The notes: generated from the sequence alone by a model not told the origin. A stretch of 64,000 bases of DNA from JBBSOK01 sp965219125 (GCA_965219125.1 CBDCMO010000002.1:2356001-2420000); one strand, 5' to 3'. Shown: positions 44,615-54,545, counted from the first letter of the stretch. Translations and numbers: made by a program.

Positions 44615-45871
44615 TCAATTAAACTCAAACCTACTAGAATCGATTTTCACAAAAATAAATAGCAAAATGGTAAAGCCCCAAAGTGCGGAGCCGCCGTAAC
44701 TAAAAAACGGAAGTGGAATACCAACGGTTGGAAAGATGCCAGTTACCATTCCAATATTTACAAAAAAGTGCAGAAATAATATGGAGGCAACACTGTAACC
44801 ATAAACGCGGCCAAATTGCGTGCGTTGTTTTTCGGCTTTTATAATAAGCCTGATAATTAGTAAAATAAAAAGTATAACCACAATCATACTGCCTACAAAT
44901 CCCCATTCTTCACCAACCGTGGTGAAAATATAATCGGTGTGTTGCTCTGGCACAAAATTTCCTTTTGTCTGCGTGCCTTGTGTCCAACCTTTTCCCAACC
45001 AACCACCGTTACCAATTGCTATTTCACTTTGGTTGGTGTTATAGCCAATGCCGCGCGCATCTACTTCTTTCCCCAAAACAATATTAAAACGATCTCGGTG
45101 ACGTTGTTCAAAAACATTGTTGAAAATGTAGCTTACCGAAAATGCGAAAGCCATACAACTAACTGCAATTATAACGTATTTTATAATATTGGGTTTTCTT
45201 CTTCGGCGCTTATAAAATACGATTGCCATAATAACCAAAACCGCAATACAGACGAACAAAACTCCAAATGCAAGAGTTGAAACAAATAGCATTACAGAAA
45301 ATAAAATAAAAAGCAGATAAACCAAATGCAATCCTTCTCGATAAAGCGGAAAAATAAACGCAGCGTAAATTAATGCACTGCCGGGATCCGGCTGCGGTAC
45401 AATAAAAAGCGCCGGAAGTGCCAAAATAATAAATGCGCCAACTTGATATTTAAGATCGCGCATATTGGTTTGAATATCACTTACATATTTTGCCAAAGCC
45501 AATGCAGTGGCTGCTTTTGCAAATTCACTTGGTTGTATGCTAAAACTGCCAAGAGCATACCAAGAAGTTGCGCCCGAAATATTTTTACCGAACACATATA
45601 AACCTAATAATGAAATGAGGGAAATAACATAAAAAACGCTGGCAAAACGTTCATAAAATTTAGCCTCAACCGCAAGTATAAATATTATCAGAATTACGCT
45701 AAGGATAATAAACATAAGTTGCCTCATGTAAATTTGGCTGAAATCCCAAAACCCTTCAGCAGAATCACTTAAGGAAGCCGAATAAATATTTAACCAACCA
45801 AAGCTAACTAAGCTTATAAAGATTAAAATTATTAACCAATCGTATCGAGGAAAGTTTTTGGTAAAAGCCAT
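44615..45871 (-). CDS. rodA: Rod shape-determining protein RodA
   Basis: A SEDS-family peptidoglycan glycosyltransferase. The 418-residue protein has about ten helices, the periplasmic WYALGSFSIQPSEFAKAATAL (Pro-Ser-Glu) loop and FPTVGIPLPFFSYGGSALW near the end. Asp of QPDPGSALIYAAF is the expected catalytic residue. Its start overlaps the stop of the penicillin-binding protein 2 gene by one base. Last gene of the mreBCD-pbp2-rodA operon. Confidence 0.96.
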   Translation of the reverse strand: MAFTKNFPRYDWLIILIFISLVSFGWLNIYSASLSDSAEGFWDFSQIYMRQLMFIILSVILIIFILAVEAKFYERFASVFYVISLISLLGLYVFGKNISGATSWYALGSFSIQPSEFAKAATALALAKYVSDIQTNMRDLKYQVGAFIILALPALFIVPQPDPGSALIYAAFIFPLYREGLHLVYLLFILFSVMLFVSTLAFGVLFVCIAVLVIMAIVFYKRRRRKPNIIKYVIIAVSCMAFAFSVSYIFNNVFEQRHRDRFNIVLGKEVDARGIGYNTNQSEIAIGNGGWLGKGWTQGTQTKGNFVPEQHTDYIFTTVGEEWGFVGSMIVVILFILLIIRLIIKAEKQRTQFGRVYGYSVASILFLHFFVNIGMVTGIFPTVGIPLPFFSYGGSALWGFTILLFIFVKIDSSRFEFN

Positions 45872-47739
45872 TAATGGTTTATTGTAAATGGAATGCCACT
45901 ATACGGTTTTTCATATTCTGCCTCAAGACTTCCTTCCAATACATATTTTTCCATGTCTGTTCGGGTGATTTCGCCTTTTAGATATTTTTCAATCATTAAA
46001 CCGGCAATTCTACCTGCCCAACGGCTTCCCCAATATCCATTTTCAACAAATACGGCAATTGCAATTTTAGGATTGTCCTTTGGAGCAAATGCTACAAAAA
46101 TTGAATGGTCAGTCAATTGTGTTTTCTTCCCATTAATTTTGGTGTAATTTTCTGCAGTTCCAGTTTTTCCGCAAATCTCAATACCAGGAATTTGGATTGA
46201 TGATGCGGTACCGCGCGTGTAAACTTCGTGCATACCTTCAATTACTGGTTCAAAATACTGAGGCTCGACAGTTGTAATGTGTTTGGTGGTGTAAGCTTTT
46301 GGTATTGTATCTGGCCCGTTAATATTCTTAATAATATGTGGAGCATAATAAAATCCTTTGTTTGCAATAGTTGCTACAAAATTTGCCATTTGCATTGGTG
46401 TTAGTGAAACTTCACCCTGTCCAATAGCATTGGAAATTGTTGCCGTTGCAAACCATTTATATTCCGGATATTTATAGGCTCGATTGTAAAATTTGGAACT
46501 TGGTATAAAACCTTTTCGACCAATTGGCATATCGCTGCCAAGATATTCGCCAAGACCGAAACTGCTTAAGTGCGCCTTCCAATGATCAATTCCTTCTTGC
46601 GGGGTTGGATATTTTTCTATTGTTCTTCTATAAACCGTGCAAAAATAGGCGTTGCAACTATTTGCAATTCCACCAATCATAGCCAAAGGAGTTGGGTGAT
46701 GGTGACAACCTAATTTGTGGCTTCCTCCATAATTATAGCCGCCATAACAATATATTGGTTCTTCTGTATCAATCACACCTTCTTGTAACCCGATAAGGGC
46801 TGTCAATGTTTTAAAAGGAGAGCCTGGAGGATATTCACCTTGCAAACCTCTATCATATAATGGTTTGGCAATTGTATCGTAAAAAAGTTTTGTAAAATTT
46901 TTGGATCTATCTCTTCCAACTAAAAGTGCAGGATCGTAACTTGGTGCAGTTACTAATGCTAAAATTTCACCTGTTGAAGGCTCAATTGCAACAATACCGC
47001 CACGTTTGTTCACCATCAACTCTTCCCCATATTTCTGCAATTGCTCGTCAATGGTTAATGTAATATCGTGTCCGCGTTGTGGTAAAGTGTCAAAAATTCC
47101 ATCTTTATAGGCGCCTATGTCGCGATTAAATCTATCTTTTTGAATGTGCTTAACCCCTTTAATACCACGTAAAACTTCTTCATAACTTGCTTCCGCGCCT
47201 TGCTTTCCCGTAAGATCGCCCATATTATAGTATGGATTTGCTTTAATGTTTGCGTCATTAACTTCAGCAATATAACCCAAAACATTCGCTGCGTTTTTAA
47301 CGTGGTAATTTCGAAGTGATCTGCGTTGAATATAAAAACCTTCAAACTTGTACATTTTTTCTGAAAGGTATGCGTAATCGGCTTTGTTCAACTGCGGAAT
47401 TACAACCGAAGGCAATCTTGGAGAATATGTTTTAGCCTTTGCCATAATATCCAAAAAGTCGCTTTTCTGAATTTTTAGCAATTGGCAGAATTCTAACGTA
47501 TCTATAGTTTTTACATCTCGCGGAATTACCATTACATCATAAGATGGTTGATTTGTTACCAACAATTCCCCATTTCTATCAAACAGATAACCGCGTTGCG
47601 GATAGTCATATAAAACCTTTACCGCATTGTTTTCAGATAATTTTTGAAATGAGGTATCATAAATTTGCAAATAAAATAATCGCGACGCAAAAATTACTCC
47701 ACTCGCCAACACCAGCGCAATTAATATTACTTTTCTCAT
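45871..47739 (-). CDS. mrdA: Penicillin-binding protein 2
   Basis: The elongasome transpeptidase partner of RodA. A 622-residue protein with one N-terminal helix (about 5-20), a dimerisation/pedestal domain (about 50-200), and a transpeptidase domain with SxxK in GSPFKTLT (nucleophile Ser), SxN in GIANSCNAYF and KTG in GKTGTAEN. The order is the classical one, and the length is typical. It overlaps mreD by four bases and rodA by one, showing tight coupling. Confidence 0.96.
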   Translation of the reverse strand: MRKVILIALVLASGVIFASRLFYLQIYDTSFQKLSENNAVKVLYDYPQRGYLFDRNGELLVTNQPSYDVMVIPRDVKTIDTLEFCQLLKIQKSDFLDIMAKAKTYSPRLPSVVIPQLNKADYAYLSEKMYKFEGFYIQRRSLRNYHVKNAANVLGYIAEVNDANIKANPYYNMGDLTGKQGAEASYEEVLRGIKGVKHIQKDRFNRDIGAYKDGIFDTLPQRGHDITLTIDEQLQKYGEELMVNKRGGIVAIEPSTGEILALVTAPSYDPALLVGRDRSKNFTKLFYDTIAKPLYDRGLQGEYPPGSPFKTLTALIGLQEGVIDTEEPIYCYGGYNYGGSHKLGCHHHPTPLAMIGGIANSCNAYFCTVYRRTIEKYPTPQEGIDHWKAHLSSFGLGEYLGSDMPIGRKGFIPSSKFYNRAYKYPEYKWFATATISNAIGQGEVSLTPMQMANFVATIANKGFYYAPHIIKNINGPDTIPKAYTTKHITTVEPQYFEPVIEGMHEVYTRGTASSIQIPGIEICGKTGTAENYTKINGKKTQLTDHSIFVAFAPKDNPKIAIAVFVENGYWGSRWAGRIAGLMIEKYLKGEITRTDMEKYVLEGSLEAEYEKPYSGIPFTINH

Positions 47740-48245
47740 GACTTTTTAGTACTGAATAACAATTGACTTATAAAAATTAGGAATAGAGTAAATATTCCTG
47801 AAAACACCGTTGATTTTAATATTAAAGATAGATGTTGAAAACTAAAAATCTCTAAAATGAATAACATTAAATGATGCATTAGCACAAGGCTTCCAAAATA
47901 GGCAAAACGTTCGGTTAAATTAGCCTTTCTAATTTTTATGGAATTATGCTCATAACTTACACCAAATGCAAACTTTAAAATATTGGGACGCATATATGCT
48001 ATAAAAACACTTGCCGCAGCGTGTACACCGCCGGTATCCGAAAAAATATCAATACTCAATCCTAATAAAAAACTTAAGAATATCAACAAACCTTTATTAC
48101 CATCTAACGGATAAAATATGATGAAAAGTATATATAAATACGGATTAATAAAGCCAAGGAAGTTTATGTTATTCAACAAAAATATTTGCAGGGAAAGCAA
48201 AAAAAGAAATCGCGCGGCATTAACCAATATCTCGTTATTGTTCAT
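47736..48245 (-). CDS. mreD: Rod shape-determining protein MreD
   Basis: A 169-residue inner-membrane protein with five helices, matching the short MreD family in length and position. Visible are LLSLQIFLLNNINFLG near the N terminus and the helix FLSFLLGLSIDIFSDTGGVH, which holds the polar core residues. It overlaps both mreC (11 bases) and the penicillin-binding protein gene (4 bases). The sequence is little conserved, so the call leans on operon context. Confidence 0.92.
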   Translation of the reverse strand: MNNNEILVNAARFLFLLSLQIFLLNNINFLGFINPYLYILFIIFYPLDGNKGLLIFLSFLLGLSIDIFSDTGGVHAAASVFIAYMRPNILKFAFGVSYEHNSIKIRKANLTERFAYFGSLVLMHHLMLFILEIFSFQHLSLILKSTVFSGIFTLFLIFISQLLFSTKKS

Positions 48246-49077
48246 CTTCTACGCTTTTTTCCAATAATATAATTTCTTCAGACTCTTTATTTTTAACCAT
48301 ATATACGTGTGAGAGGCTCGTCATATCATTAAACAGCTTCACGTTTACCAAATAATAATTATCATCTTTATCTGAAGAAAAATCGATTAACGTTCCAACT
48401 AATAGTCCTTCCGGAAATATAGTGGATTTGCCACCAGTGACAATTGTATCACCCATTTTTAAAGGTGCGAGCCTTGGAATATCTACTATCTGAACAATAT
48501 TAGGATTTTTCGTATTCCATATTAAAGTGCCAAAATGACTACTTTTTTTAAGCTTTACGTTTATTTTACTTTGTGTATTCAAGATAGATTGAACGGTTGC
48601 AAATCTTGCTGAGGTGCTATTTACAATACCAACAATTCCACTTGCCGTAACTACACCCATATCATTCTCAATCCCATCATTTAACCCTTGATTTAATGTG
48701 AGATTATTCTTAGATTTTGAATAGGAATTATTTATAACCTTGGCAGGAATAAATTTAAAAACTGAGGCTCTAATTAATGAATCGAATGAAGTAGTATCTA
48801 TGGCTTTGAACCCGGTTTCAGCTTTAAGGCCTTCAATTATTTCGCGCAGTCTGAGGTTTTCTTTTACTAAAAGTTCATTTTCATCATCTAGCCCAAAATA
48901 GGATTGCACATTATTTCTCGCTGTGTAAACTTTACCCGCAACTGCATTTGCAGAACCTATATACTTATTTTTGTGGTAAGAATGTGCGTTAATTGTAAGC
49001 GCAACGGAAAGTGCAAACAGCAATGCAAACAGCAGGAAATTTTTATTCCTAATAAAGAAATATATAATCTGTTGCAT
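48235..49077 (-). CDS. mreC: Rod shape-determining protein MreC
   Basis: A 280-residue bitopic protein: one N-terminal helix (about 12-30), a coiled coil (about 60-95), and a beta-rich periplasmic region with VVTASGIVGIVNST and KMGDTIVTGGKSTIFPEGLLVG. MreC links MreB to PBP2/RodA in the elongasome. Location between mreB and mreD supports the call. Confidence 0.95.
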   Translation of the reverse strand: MQQIIYFFIRNKNFLLFALLFALSVALTINAHSYHKNKYIGSANAVAGKVYTARNNVQSYFGLDDENELLVKENLRLREIIEGLKAETGFKAIDTTSFDSLIRASVFKFIPAKVINNSYSKSKNNLTLNQGLNDGIENDMGVVTASGIVGIVNSTSARFATVQSILNTQSKINVKLKKSSHFGTLIWNTKNPNIVQIVDIPRLAPLKMGDTIVTGGKSTIFPEGLLVGTLIDFSSDKDDNYYLVNVKLFNDMTSLSHVYMVKNKESEEIILLEKSVEDEQ

Positions 49078-49192
49078 GGTCGCTCTATTTTGGGGATGCC
49101 ATTTTAATCTTTAAATACCGAGAAAAGTTAGTTTTTTTCTTTTGAATAAGGAAAATAAAACTGAAAGTTGGAGCTAATTTACTTCAACATTC

Positions 49193-50221
49193 CTATTTTA
49201 TAAGAACACTTTTGTATCTAGCCAAATTCTTTAAACAAATTCCTGTTCCACGAACGACTGCTCTTAAAGGATCTTCTGCAATATAAACTGGCAAGTCTGT
49301 TTTCTGTGACAACCGTTTGTCTAAACCACGAAGCATACTACCACCGCCCGCAAGGTAAATACCTGTATTGTAAATATCTGCTGCTAATTCTGGTGGCGTT
49401 TGCGATAAAGTTTCCATAACCGCATCTTCAATTCTAAGGATAGATTTGTCCAAAGCCTTTGCAATTTCCCGAAATGAGGTAAGCGCTTGTTTTGGTTTTC
49501 CGGTTAACAAATCACGACCTTGTACGGCCATTTCGTCAGGCGGAATTTCAAGATCTTCGGTTGCAGCACCAATCTGTATTTTTATTTTTTCAGCAGTACG
49601 TTCGCCTACATATAAATTGTGTTGGGTGCGCATATAATAAACTATGTCGTTCGTAAAAACATCACCCGCAATTTTAATAGACTTATCACAAACAATACCA
49701 CCAAGCGCAATTACAGCAATCTCGGTTGTACCACCTCCAATATCTACAATCATATTCCCTTTCGGCTGCATAATATCTACACCAATACCTATAGCTGCTG
49801 CCATTGGCTCGTGAATAAGATAAACTTCTTTACCATTTACACGTTCGGCACTTTCTTTTACTGCACGCATTTCTACTTCCGTAATACCGCTTGGTATGCA
49901 AATAACCATTCGTAAAGATGGTTTTAGCCATTTCTTTTTAAGCGCAGGAATATCATTAATAAACATATTAATCATCTTCTCACTCGCATCAAAATCTGCA
50001 ATTACACCATCTTTTAGTGGCCTAATTGTTTTTATATTTTCATGTGTTTTACCTTGCATCAAGGCTGCTTCACGACCAACTGCAATAATTTTTCCAGTTG
50101 TGCGATCGCGCGCCACAATAGATGGAGCGTCAACTACAACCTTATCATTATGAATTATTAATGTGTTTGCCGTTCCTAAATCTATCGCTATTTCTTCGGT
50201 TAAGAAATCAAAAAATCCCAT
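49193..50221 (-). CDS. mreB: Rod shape-determining protein MreB
   Basis: A bacterial actin homologue, 342 residues. Phosphate-1 loop DLGTANTLI, phosphate-2 NMIVDIGGGTTEIAV, and adenosine loop YLAGGGSMLRGLDKRL are all present. It assembles on the inner face of the membrane to guide side-wall synthesis. It heads mreB-mreC-mreD-pbp2-rodA and follows purH by 62 bases. Confidence 0.98.
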   Translation of the reverse strand: MGFFDFLTEEIAIDLGTANTLIIHNDKVVVDAPSIVARDRTTGKIIAVGREAALMQGKTHENIKTIRPLKDGVIADFDASEKMINMFINDIPALKKKWLKPSLRMVICIPSGITEVEMRAVKESAERVNGKEVYLIHEPMAAAIGIGVDIMQPKGNMIVDIGGGTTEIAVIALGGIVCDKSIKIAGDVFTNDIVYYMRTQHNLYVGERTAEKIKIQIGAATEDLEIPPDEMAVQGRDLLTGKPKQALTSFREIAKALDKSILRIEDAVMETLSQTPPELAADIYNTGIYLAGGGSMLRGLDKRLSQKTDLPVYIAEDPLRAVVRGTGICLKNLARYKSVLIK

Positions 50222-50283
50222 AGTCTTGTTTGGGTATTATGTTATTGCAGCTATAAAAATAATGCTACAAAATTAGTGTTTTT

Positions 50284-51819
50284 TTAGTGTTTAAAATGTC
50301 TTGTCCCCGTTAATACCATCGCAATGTTATTGGCATTGCAATATTCAATACTCAAATCATCTTTTATTGAGCCGCCCGGTTGTATTACCGCCGTAATCCC
50401 TGCGTTGTGTGCAATCTCCACACAATCCGGAAACGGAAAAAATGCGTCACTTGCCATAACTGCGCCTTTTAAATCGAAATTAAAAGATTTTGCTTTTACA
50501 ATGGCTTGCGTTAGCGCATCTACTCTAGATGTTTGCCCTGTTCCGCTTGCACACAATTGCTTATTTTTTGCTAAAACAATTGTATTGCTCTTTGTGTTTT
50601 TGCAAATTTTTGAGGCAAATAACAAATCTTCTAACTCGGTAGCTGTTGGTTTATTGCCCGTGGCGTTGGTTAAATCTTGTTCGCTGTCTGTTTTGCTATC
50701 CTTGTCTTGCACCAAATAACCATTAAGACAAGTTCTTGTTATTGTATCGGAAAGTTTGCTAGATTTTTGAATTAAAAGAACTCTATTTTTCTTTCCTTTC
50801 AAAATCTCCAACCCTTTTTCTGAAAAGGCCGGCGCAATTACAACTTCACAAAAAAGTGAGTTTATTTCGGTTGCGGTTTCTTCATCAATTTCAATATTGG
50901 AAATTAAAATACCACCGAAGGCCGAAACTGGATCACCGGCCAAAGCATCAATATAAGCTTGATGAATTGTTTTTCGCTGTGCAATTCCGCAGGCATTATT
51001 ATGTTTTAAAATTGCGAACGTTGGATCTTCATTTGTAAATTCATTCATCAAATTTACGGCTGCGTCAACGTCTAAAAGATTGTTATAGCTTAATTCCTTT
51101 CCGTGAATTTTGTCAAACATTGCTTCAAAATCCCCAAAGAAATATCCCTTTTGATGCGGATTCTCACCGTATCGCAAAGTTTGTCCTTTTTCTATTGAAA
51201 TTTTTAAACTTTTATCAGTAGAATCTTCCTTTGAAAAATAATTAAAAATGGCAGTATCGTAATGTGATGAAACGTTGAACGATTTGGCTGCAAATCTTTT
51301 TCTGTCTTCTATAGAAATTGAACCGTTATTGCCTGAAAGTAAATCTACAAATTCAGCATAATCTTCAACCGAGGAAATACATAATGTATCTTTAAAATTT
51401 TTGGCAGCTGCACGAATAAGCGAAATACCGCCAATATCAATTTTTTCAACTATTTCTTCTTCGCTAGCGCCTGAGGCAACGGTCTTTTCAAAAGGATATA
51501 AATCTACAATCACCACATCTAATTGTGGAATGTTATATTCATCCATTTCAGCAACATCGGCTTCGTTTTCTTGTCTATTTAAAATTCCGCCAAAAATCTT
51601 TGGATGCAAAGTTTTAACGCGACCTCCTAAAATTGAGGGATAATCTGTAATATCTTCAACCGCAATGACCTCGATTCCAAGATCATTTATAAATTTTTCT
51701 GTGCCACCGGTTGAGTAAATTCGCACACCAAGATCGTTTAATTTTTTAACAACAGGTGCCAATCCTTCTTTATGAAATACTGAAATTAATGCTGTTGAAA
51801 TCTTTTTATCTTGACTCAT
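50284..51819 (-). CDS. purH: Bifunctional AICAR transformylase/IMP cyclohydrolase
   Basis: Does the last two steps of IMP synthesis. The 511-residue protein has the cyclohydrolase (MGS-like) domain at about 5-150 (STGGTEKFI, DIGGISLIRAAAKN) and the transformylase domain after about 190 (LRYGENPHQKGYF, AILKHNNACGIA). The C-terminal DAFFPFPDCVE and VIQPGGSIKDDLSI segments form the folate-binding site. Its length is typical. Confidence 0.98.
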   Translation of the reverse strand: MSQDKKISTALISVFHKEGLAPVVKKLNDLGVRIYSTGGTEKFINDLGIEVIAVEDITDYPSILGGRVKTLHPKIFGGILNRQENEADVAEMDEYNIPQLDVVIVDLYPFEKTVASGASEEEIVEKIDIGGISLIRAAAKNFKDTLCISSVEDYAEFVDLLSGNNGSISIEDRKRFAAKSFNVSSHYDTAIFNYFSKEDSTDKSLKISIEKGQTLRYGENPHQKGYFFGDFEAMFDKIHGKELSYNNLLDVDAAVNLMNEFTNEDPTFAILKHNNACGIAQRKTIHQAYIDALAGDPVSAFGGILISNIEIDEETATEINSLFCEVVIAPAFSEKGLEILKGKKNRVLLIQKSSKLSDTITRTCLNGYLVQDKDSKTDSEQDLTNATGNKPTATELEDLLFASKICKNTKSNTIVLAKNKQLCASGTGQTSRVDALTQAIVKAKSFNFDLKGAVMASDAFFPFPDCVEIAHNAGITAVIQPGGSIKDDLSIEYCNANNIAMVLTGTRHFKH

Positions 51820-51857
51820 AGTTTCTTGTTGGATACTTTGTTTTTAAATGGAAGTTG

Positions 51858-51865
51858 CAAAAGTA
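51858..51865 (-). promoter_or_regulatory. Candidate -7 element of purH
   Basis: TACTTTTG on the minus strand, an exact TAnnTTTG match 38 bases before the ATG. A TTA triplet about 20 bases upstream is a weak -33 element. Confidence 0.45.
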
Positions 51866-51979
51866 ATCATTTAGTGCAAAAACTGTAACATCTTGAACGT
51901 GAAAACGTCTTATATTTTAATGATTTTAAAGAATAGTTTTAAGCGGAATAGCAAAACCTTTAAATTGCGCCTTTTATCC

Positions 51980-51987
51980 TAAATTTG
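51980..51987 (+). promoter_or_regulatory. Candidate -7 element of the FtsX-type permease gene
   Basis: TAAATTTG, an exact TAnnTTTG match, about 97 bases before the ATG at 52084. No well-placed TTG is seen. Confidence 0.35.
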
Positions 51988-52083
51988 TATAATTACTGGT
52001 CTATTATATAGTTCTTAATTTGAAATTTTTAGAATTATTTTTATCAAATTCGAATTCTTACATCACCTATTGATTTTTAAAGA

Positions 52084-53340
52084 ATGCTAATCTATTTACG
52101 AGTTTTAAGAGAAAGTTTCAACTTCGCAATTAATGCGTTAAAAAACAATAAGTTACGTACTTTTTTATCTTTAGTTGGTGTCACCATTGGAATATTTTCA
52201 ATAATTGCGGTTTTGGCGGCTGTAGACTCACTTAAAAGAGAAATAAAAGGTAGTATAAGCTCATTGGATAATAGCACAATGTACGTTGGCAGATTTTCTT
52301 TTGGCCCAACCGAAGTTCCAAATTGGAAAAGAGAGCAATTTCCGGATGTTACCTATGATGAATTTCAATATTTAAAAAAGAATGTTCCAAATTTAGAGGC
52401 TGCTTCTTATACGTTAAATGTTGGTCAAGAAACAGTTAAATATGAAAACAAAACAATAAGTAGTGTAAATATTGGTGCGGTTACAGACGATTATTACCAA
52501 ATTGAAGCATTACAACTTGCCGAAGGTAGATTTTTTAACGAAAGCGAATCTAACAGCGGTACGCCCGTAATTGTTTTGGGCGATGAAATTGCTAATGGTT
52601 TATTTTCTTCAGCAAAAGCTTCATTGGGAAAAGAAATAAGGCTTTATGGAAGGCGTTTTACAGTAATTGGCGTATTAAAAAAGGAGGGAAGCGGACTTTT
52701 TGGTGGTTCAAAAGACACATCAGTTTATTTGCCTGTTAATGTAGTGAGAAGGATTTTAGGTGATAATAATAAACAGACATTTCCATTTATAATTGTAAAA
52801 CCGGAAAAAGGAGTAGACATTCCAGAATTTATCGCACTTATGAGTCAACGGTTACGTTCAGCGCGCGGTTTAAAACCCGATGATATAGATAATTTTTTTG
52901 TGAACCAATTGCAAGGTTTTGCCGATATAATTGATAAAATTACAAGCCAAATGAATGTAATTGGACTTATAATAAGTGGTTTTTCGCTATTGGTTGGCGG
53001 TTTTGGTATTGCCAATATTATGTTTGTTAGCGTAAAGGAACGGACTAACTTAATTGGAATTCAAAAATCCCTTGGCGCAAAAAACAAGTTTATCTTATTT
53101 CAATTTTTATTTGAAGCGGTTATCTTGGCAGTAATTGGAGGATTAATTGGTTTGTTCCTAGTATTCTTGGTTTCTATAGGCGCCTCGCATTTTACCGGGG
53201 ATTTTAAATTTGTACTTTCTCCGTGGAATATGTTTATAGGTACAGCAATTTCAGCCGTTATTGGCTTAATTTCCGGAATTTTACCAGCAATTTCAGCATC
53301 AAAATTGGATCCTGTTGAAGCTATTAGAACGGGAATGTAA
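52084..53340 (+). CDS. MacB/FtsX-type ABC transporter permease
   Basis: A 418-residue protein with the MacB-type layout: a first helix (about 20-45, LRTFLSLVGVTIGIFSIIAVLA), a large periplasmic domain (about 55-275) and three C-terminal helices (GFSLLVGGFGIANIMFVSVKERT, FLFEAVILAVIGGLIG, AISAVIGLISGILPA). These transporters drive lipoprotein, peptide or antibiotic export through mechanotransmission. No ATPase gene lies next to it, so it must use one encoded elsewhere. Confidence 0.92.
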   Translation: MLIYLRVLRESFNFAINALKNNKLRTFLSLVGVTIGIFSIIAVLAAVDSLKREIKGSISSLDNSTMYVGRFSFGPTEVPNWKREQFPDVTYDEFQYLKKNVPNLEAASYTLNVGQETVKYENKTISSVNIGAVTDDYYQIEALQLAEGRFFNESESNSGTPVIVLGDEIANGLFSSAKASLGKEIRLYGRRFTVIGVLKKEGSGLFGGSKDTSVYLPVNVVRRILGDNNKQTFPFIIVKPEKGVDIPEFIALMSQRLRSARGLKPDDIDNFFVNQLQGFADIIDKITSQMNVIGLIISGFSLLVGGFGIANIMFVSVKERTNLIGIQKSLGAKNKFILFQFLFEAVILAVIGGLIGLFLVFLVSIGASHFTGDFKFVLSPWNMFIGTAISAVIGLISGILPAISASKLDPVEAIRTGM

Positions 53341-53341
53341 A

Positions 53342-53441
53342 TCCCCCTAACACCAAAGGGGAAAACTCACTTAAAAAAAAGGCTGCAATTGCAGCGTTAT
53401 TTTTTCTCAAAAGTGGAATTCCCCTTTGTGGGTCAGGGGGA
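53342..53441. repeat. Imperfect 31-bp inverted repeat enclosing a terminator
   Basis: TCCCCCTAACACCAAAGGGG and its continuation at 53342-53372 pair, with a few mismatches, with 53411-53441 (AAGTGGAATTCCCC and onward to CAGGGGGA). Such CCCCTGACCC-type arms are recurrent spacer repeats in flavobacterial genomes. Confidence 0.65.
53373..53407. terminator. Bidirectional terminator between convergent genes
   Basis: A perfect GCTGCAATTGCAGC palindrome (53382-53395) is flanked by eight or more A on the left and a T-run on the right. It can stop both the permease and the GAF gene. Confidence 0.75.
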
Positions 53442-53446
53442 CGGAA

Positions 53447-53902
53447 TTATAAAATTACCGAAATCTCTTTGTTCAGCCATTCCAAAAAACGCTCGTCTTC
53501 TACTGAAAATGGATCTGCGGTATTGCTGTCAATATCAATCTGCCCAATATTTTTACCATCTTTAAAAAGTGGCACAACAATTTCTGCCTTAACAGACATG
53601 CTGCACGCAATATAATTGTCCTGTGCTTTAACGTCTGGCACTACAAAATTTTGATTGCTTACGGCAACTTGACCACAAATGCCCTTACCGAATGGTATTT
53701 CTGTGTGATCAGTTTCTTCACCAGCATATGCTTTTAAATGTAGCGTTTGCTTTTCGTGATTTGCAAAATAAAATCCAACCCAATCATAATATCCAATAGT
53801 TGTTTGCAATAATTGGCAAACTTCGGTAAGTTTTTCATTTACCGAATCTTCTTTATTAGCAAGAATAGCTTTTATTTTTGGTTGTAAACTGCTGAATGGC
53901 AT
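53447..53902 (-). CDS. GAF-domain protein, free methionine-(R)-sulfoxide reductase-like
   Basis: A 151-residue single GAF domain. The frame is open 50 codons further upstream, but ATG 53902 gives MPFSSLQPKIKAIL, a normal start, and the extension overlaps the next gene's promoter. Cysteines in FGKGICGQVAVS and NYIACSMSVKAEIVVPL match those of fRMsr, and YYDWVGFYF with GQIDIDSNTADPF gives the rest of the family pattern. The likely role is reduction of free methionine-R-sulfoxide with thioredoxin. A stand-alone sensor GAF protein is a less likely alternative. Confidence 0.85.
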   Translation of the reverse strand: MPFSSLQPKIKAILANKEDSVNEKLTEVCQLLQTTIGYYDWVGFYFANHEKQTLHLKAYAGEETDHTEIPFGKGICGQVAVSNQNFVVPDVKAQDNYIACSMSVKAEIVVPLFKDGKNIGQIDIDSNTADPFSVEDERFLEWLNKEISVIL

Positions 53903-53918
53903 AATTATAAATTTTGGC

Positions 53919-53926
53919 CAAAAGTA
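53919..53926 (-). promoter_or_regulatory. Candidate -7 element of the GAF gene
   Basis: TACTTTTG on the minus strand, an exact TAnnTTTG match 16 bases before the ATG at 53902, supporting the short start. Confidence 0.45.
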
Positions 53927-53990
53927 ATTCCAAACCATCAAAAAAGCATTGTTGAAATACTGTATTTTTGTTAAAAATATTCTACATTTT

Positions 53991-54545
53991 TTGAAAGAAC
54001 TTCTTATAAAATATAAACCCGTTCTTAAATTCGTTGCACTTTTTTTGGGCACTTATTTTGTTTTGAGTTTGTTTTATAGTTTTTATCTAAATATTTCTGA
54101 AAACGGAAACTATTATCCAGATTTTGTGACCAATTTGGTAGCAAACCAAAGCAGTGGAATAATTAATGCAATTGGATATGCAAGTTTTGTAAAAGCTGAT
54201 GTTGTTGAACCAATGATTCGTTTATATGTTGAAAACAACTATTTGGCAAAAATAATTGAAGGTTGTAATAGTATTAGTGTCATAATTTTATTCACTGCAT
54301 TTATTATCTCATTTGCCGAAAAATTTAAAAAAACAGTGCTGTTTATTCTTGCAGGTTCTTTGTTAATTTATGTTGTAAATATTTTTAGAATTGTGTTACT
54401 TTCAACTATATTATACCATTATCCGCAATGCGAAAATATTTTGCATACCGTTATTTTTCCCTCAATTATTTATGGAATGACCTTTATTTTATGGATAGTT
54501 TGGATAAAAATGTTACCACCTATTAAACCCAAAAGTAATGGGTAA
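53991..54545 (+). CDS. xrtF: Exosortase XrtF
   Basis: A 184-residue membrane protease/transpeptidase of the exosortase family. I use the TTG at 53991 (MKELLIKYKPVLKF); the frame is open to 53949 but that part overlaps a promoter-like TATTTTTG (53962-53969). With this start the catalytic triad is Cys92 in IIEGCNSISV, Arg133 in NIFRIVLLS and His152 in ILHTVIFPS. There are about four to five helices. Exosortases cut C-terminal sorting signals of secreted proteins; the substrates of XrtF are not established. Its end overlaps the partner gene by eight bases. Confidence 0.9.
   Translation: MKELLIKYKPVLKFVALFLGTYFVLSLFYSFYLNISENGNYYPDFVTNLVANQSSGIINAIGYASFVKADVVEPMIRLYVENNYLAKIIEGCNSISVIILFTAFIISFAEKFKKTVLFILAGSLLIYVVNIFRIVLLSTILYHYPQCENILHTVIFPSIIYGMTFILWIVWIKMLPPIKPKSNG

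Noticed and set aside
53903..54052. N-terminal extension of the GAF protein
   Set aside because: It overlaps the xrtF upstream region and a promoter element, and the extra residues look like random translation.
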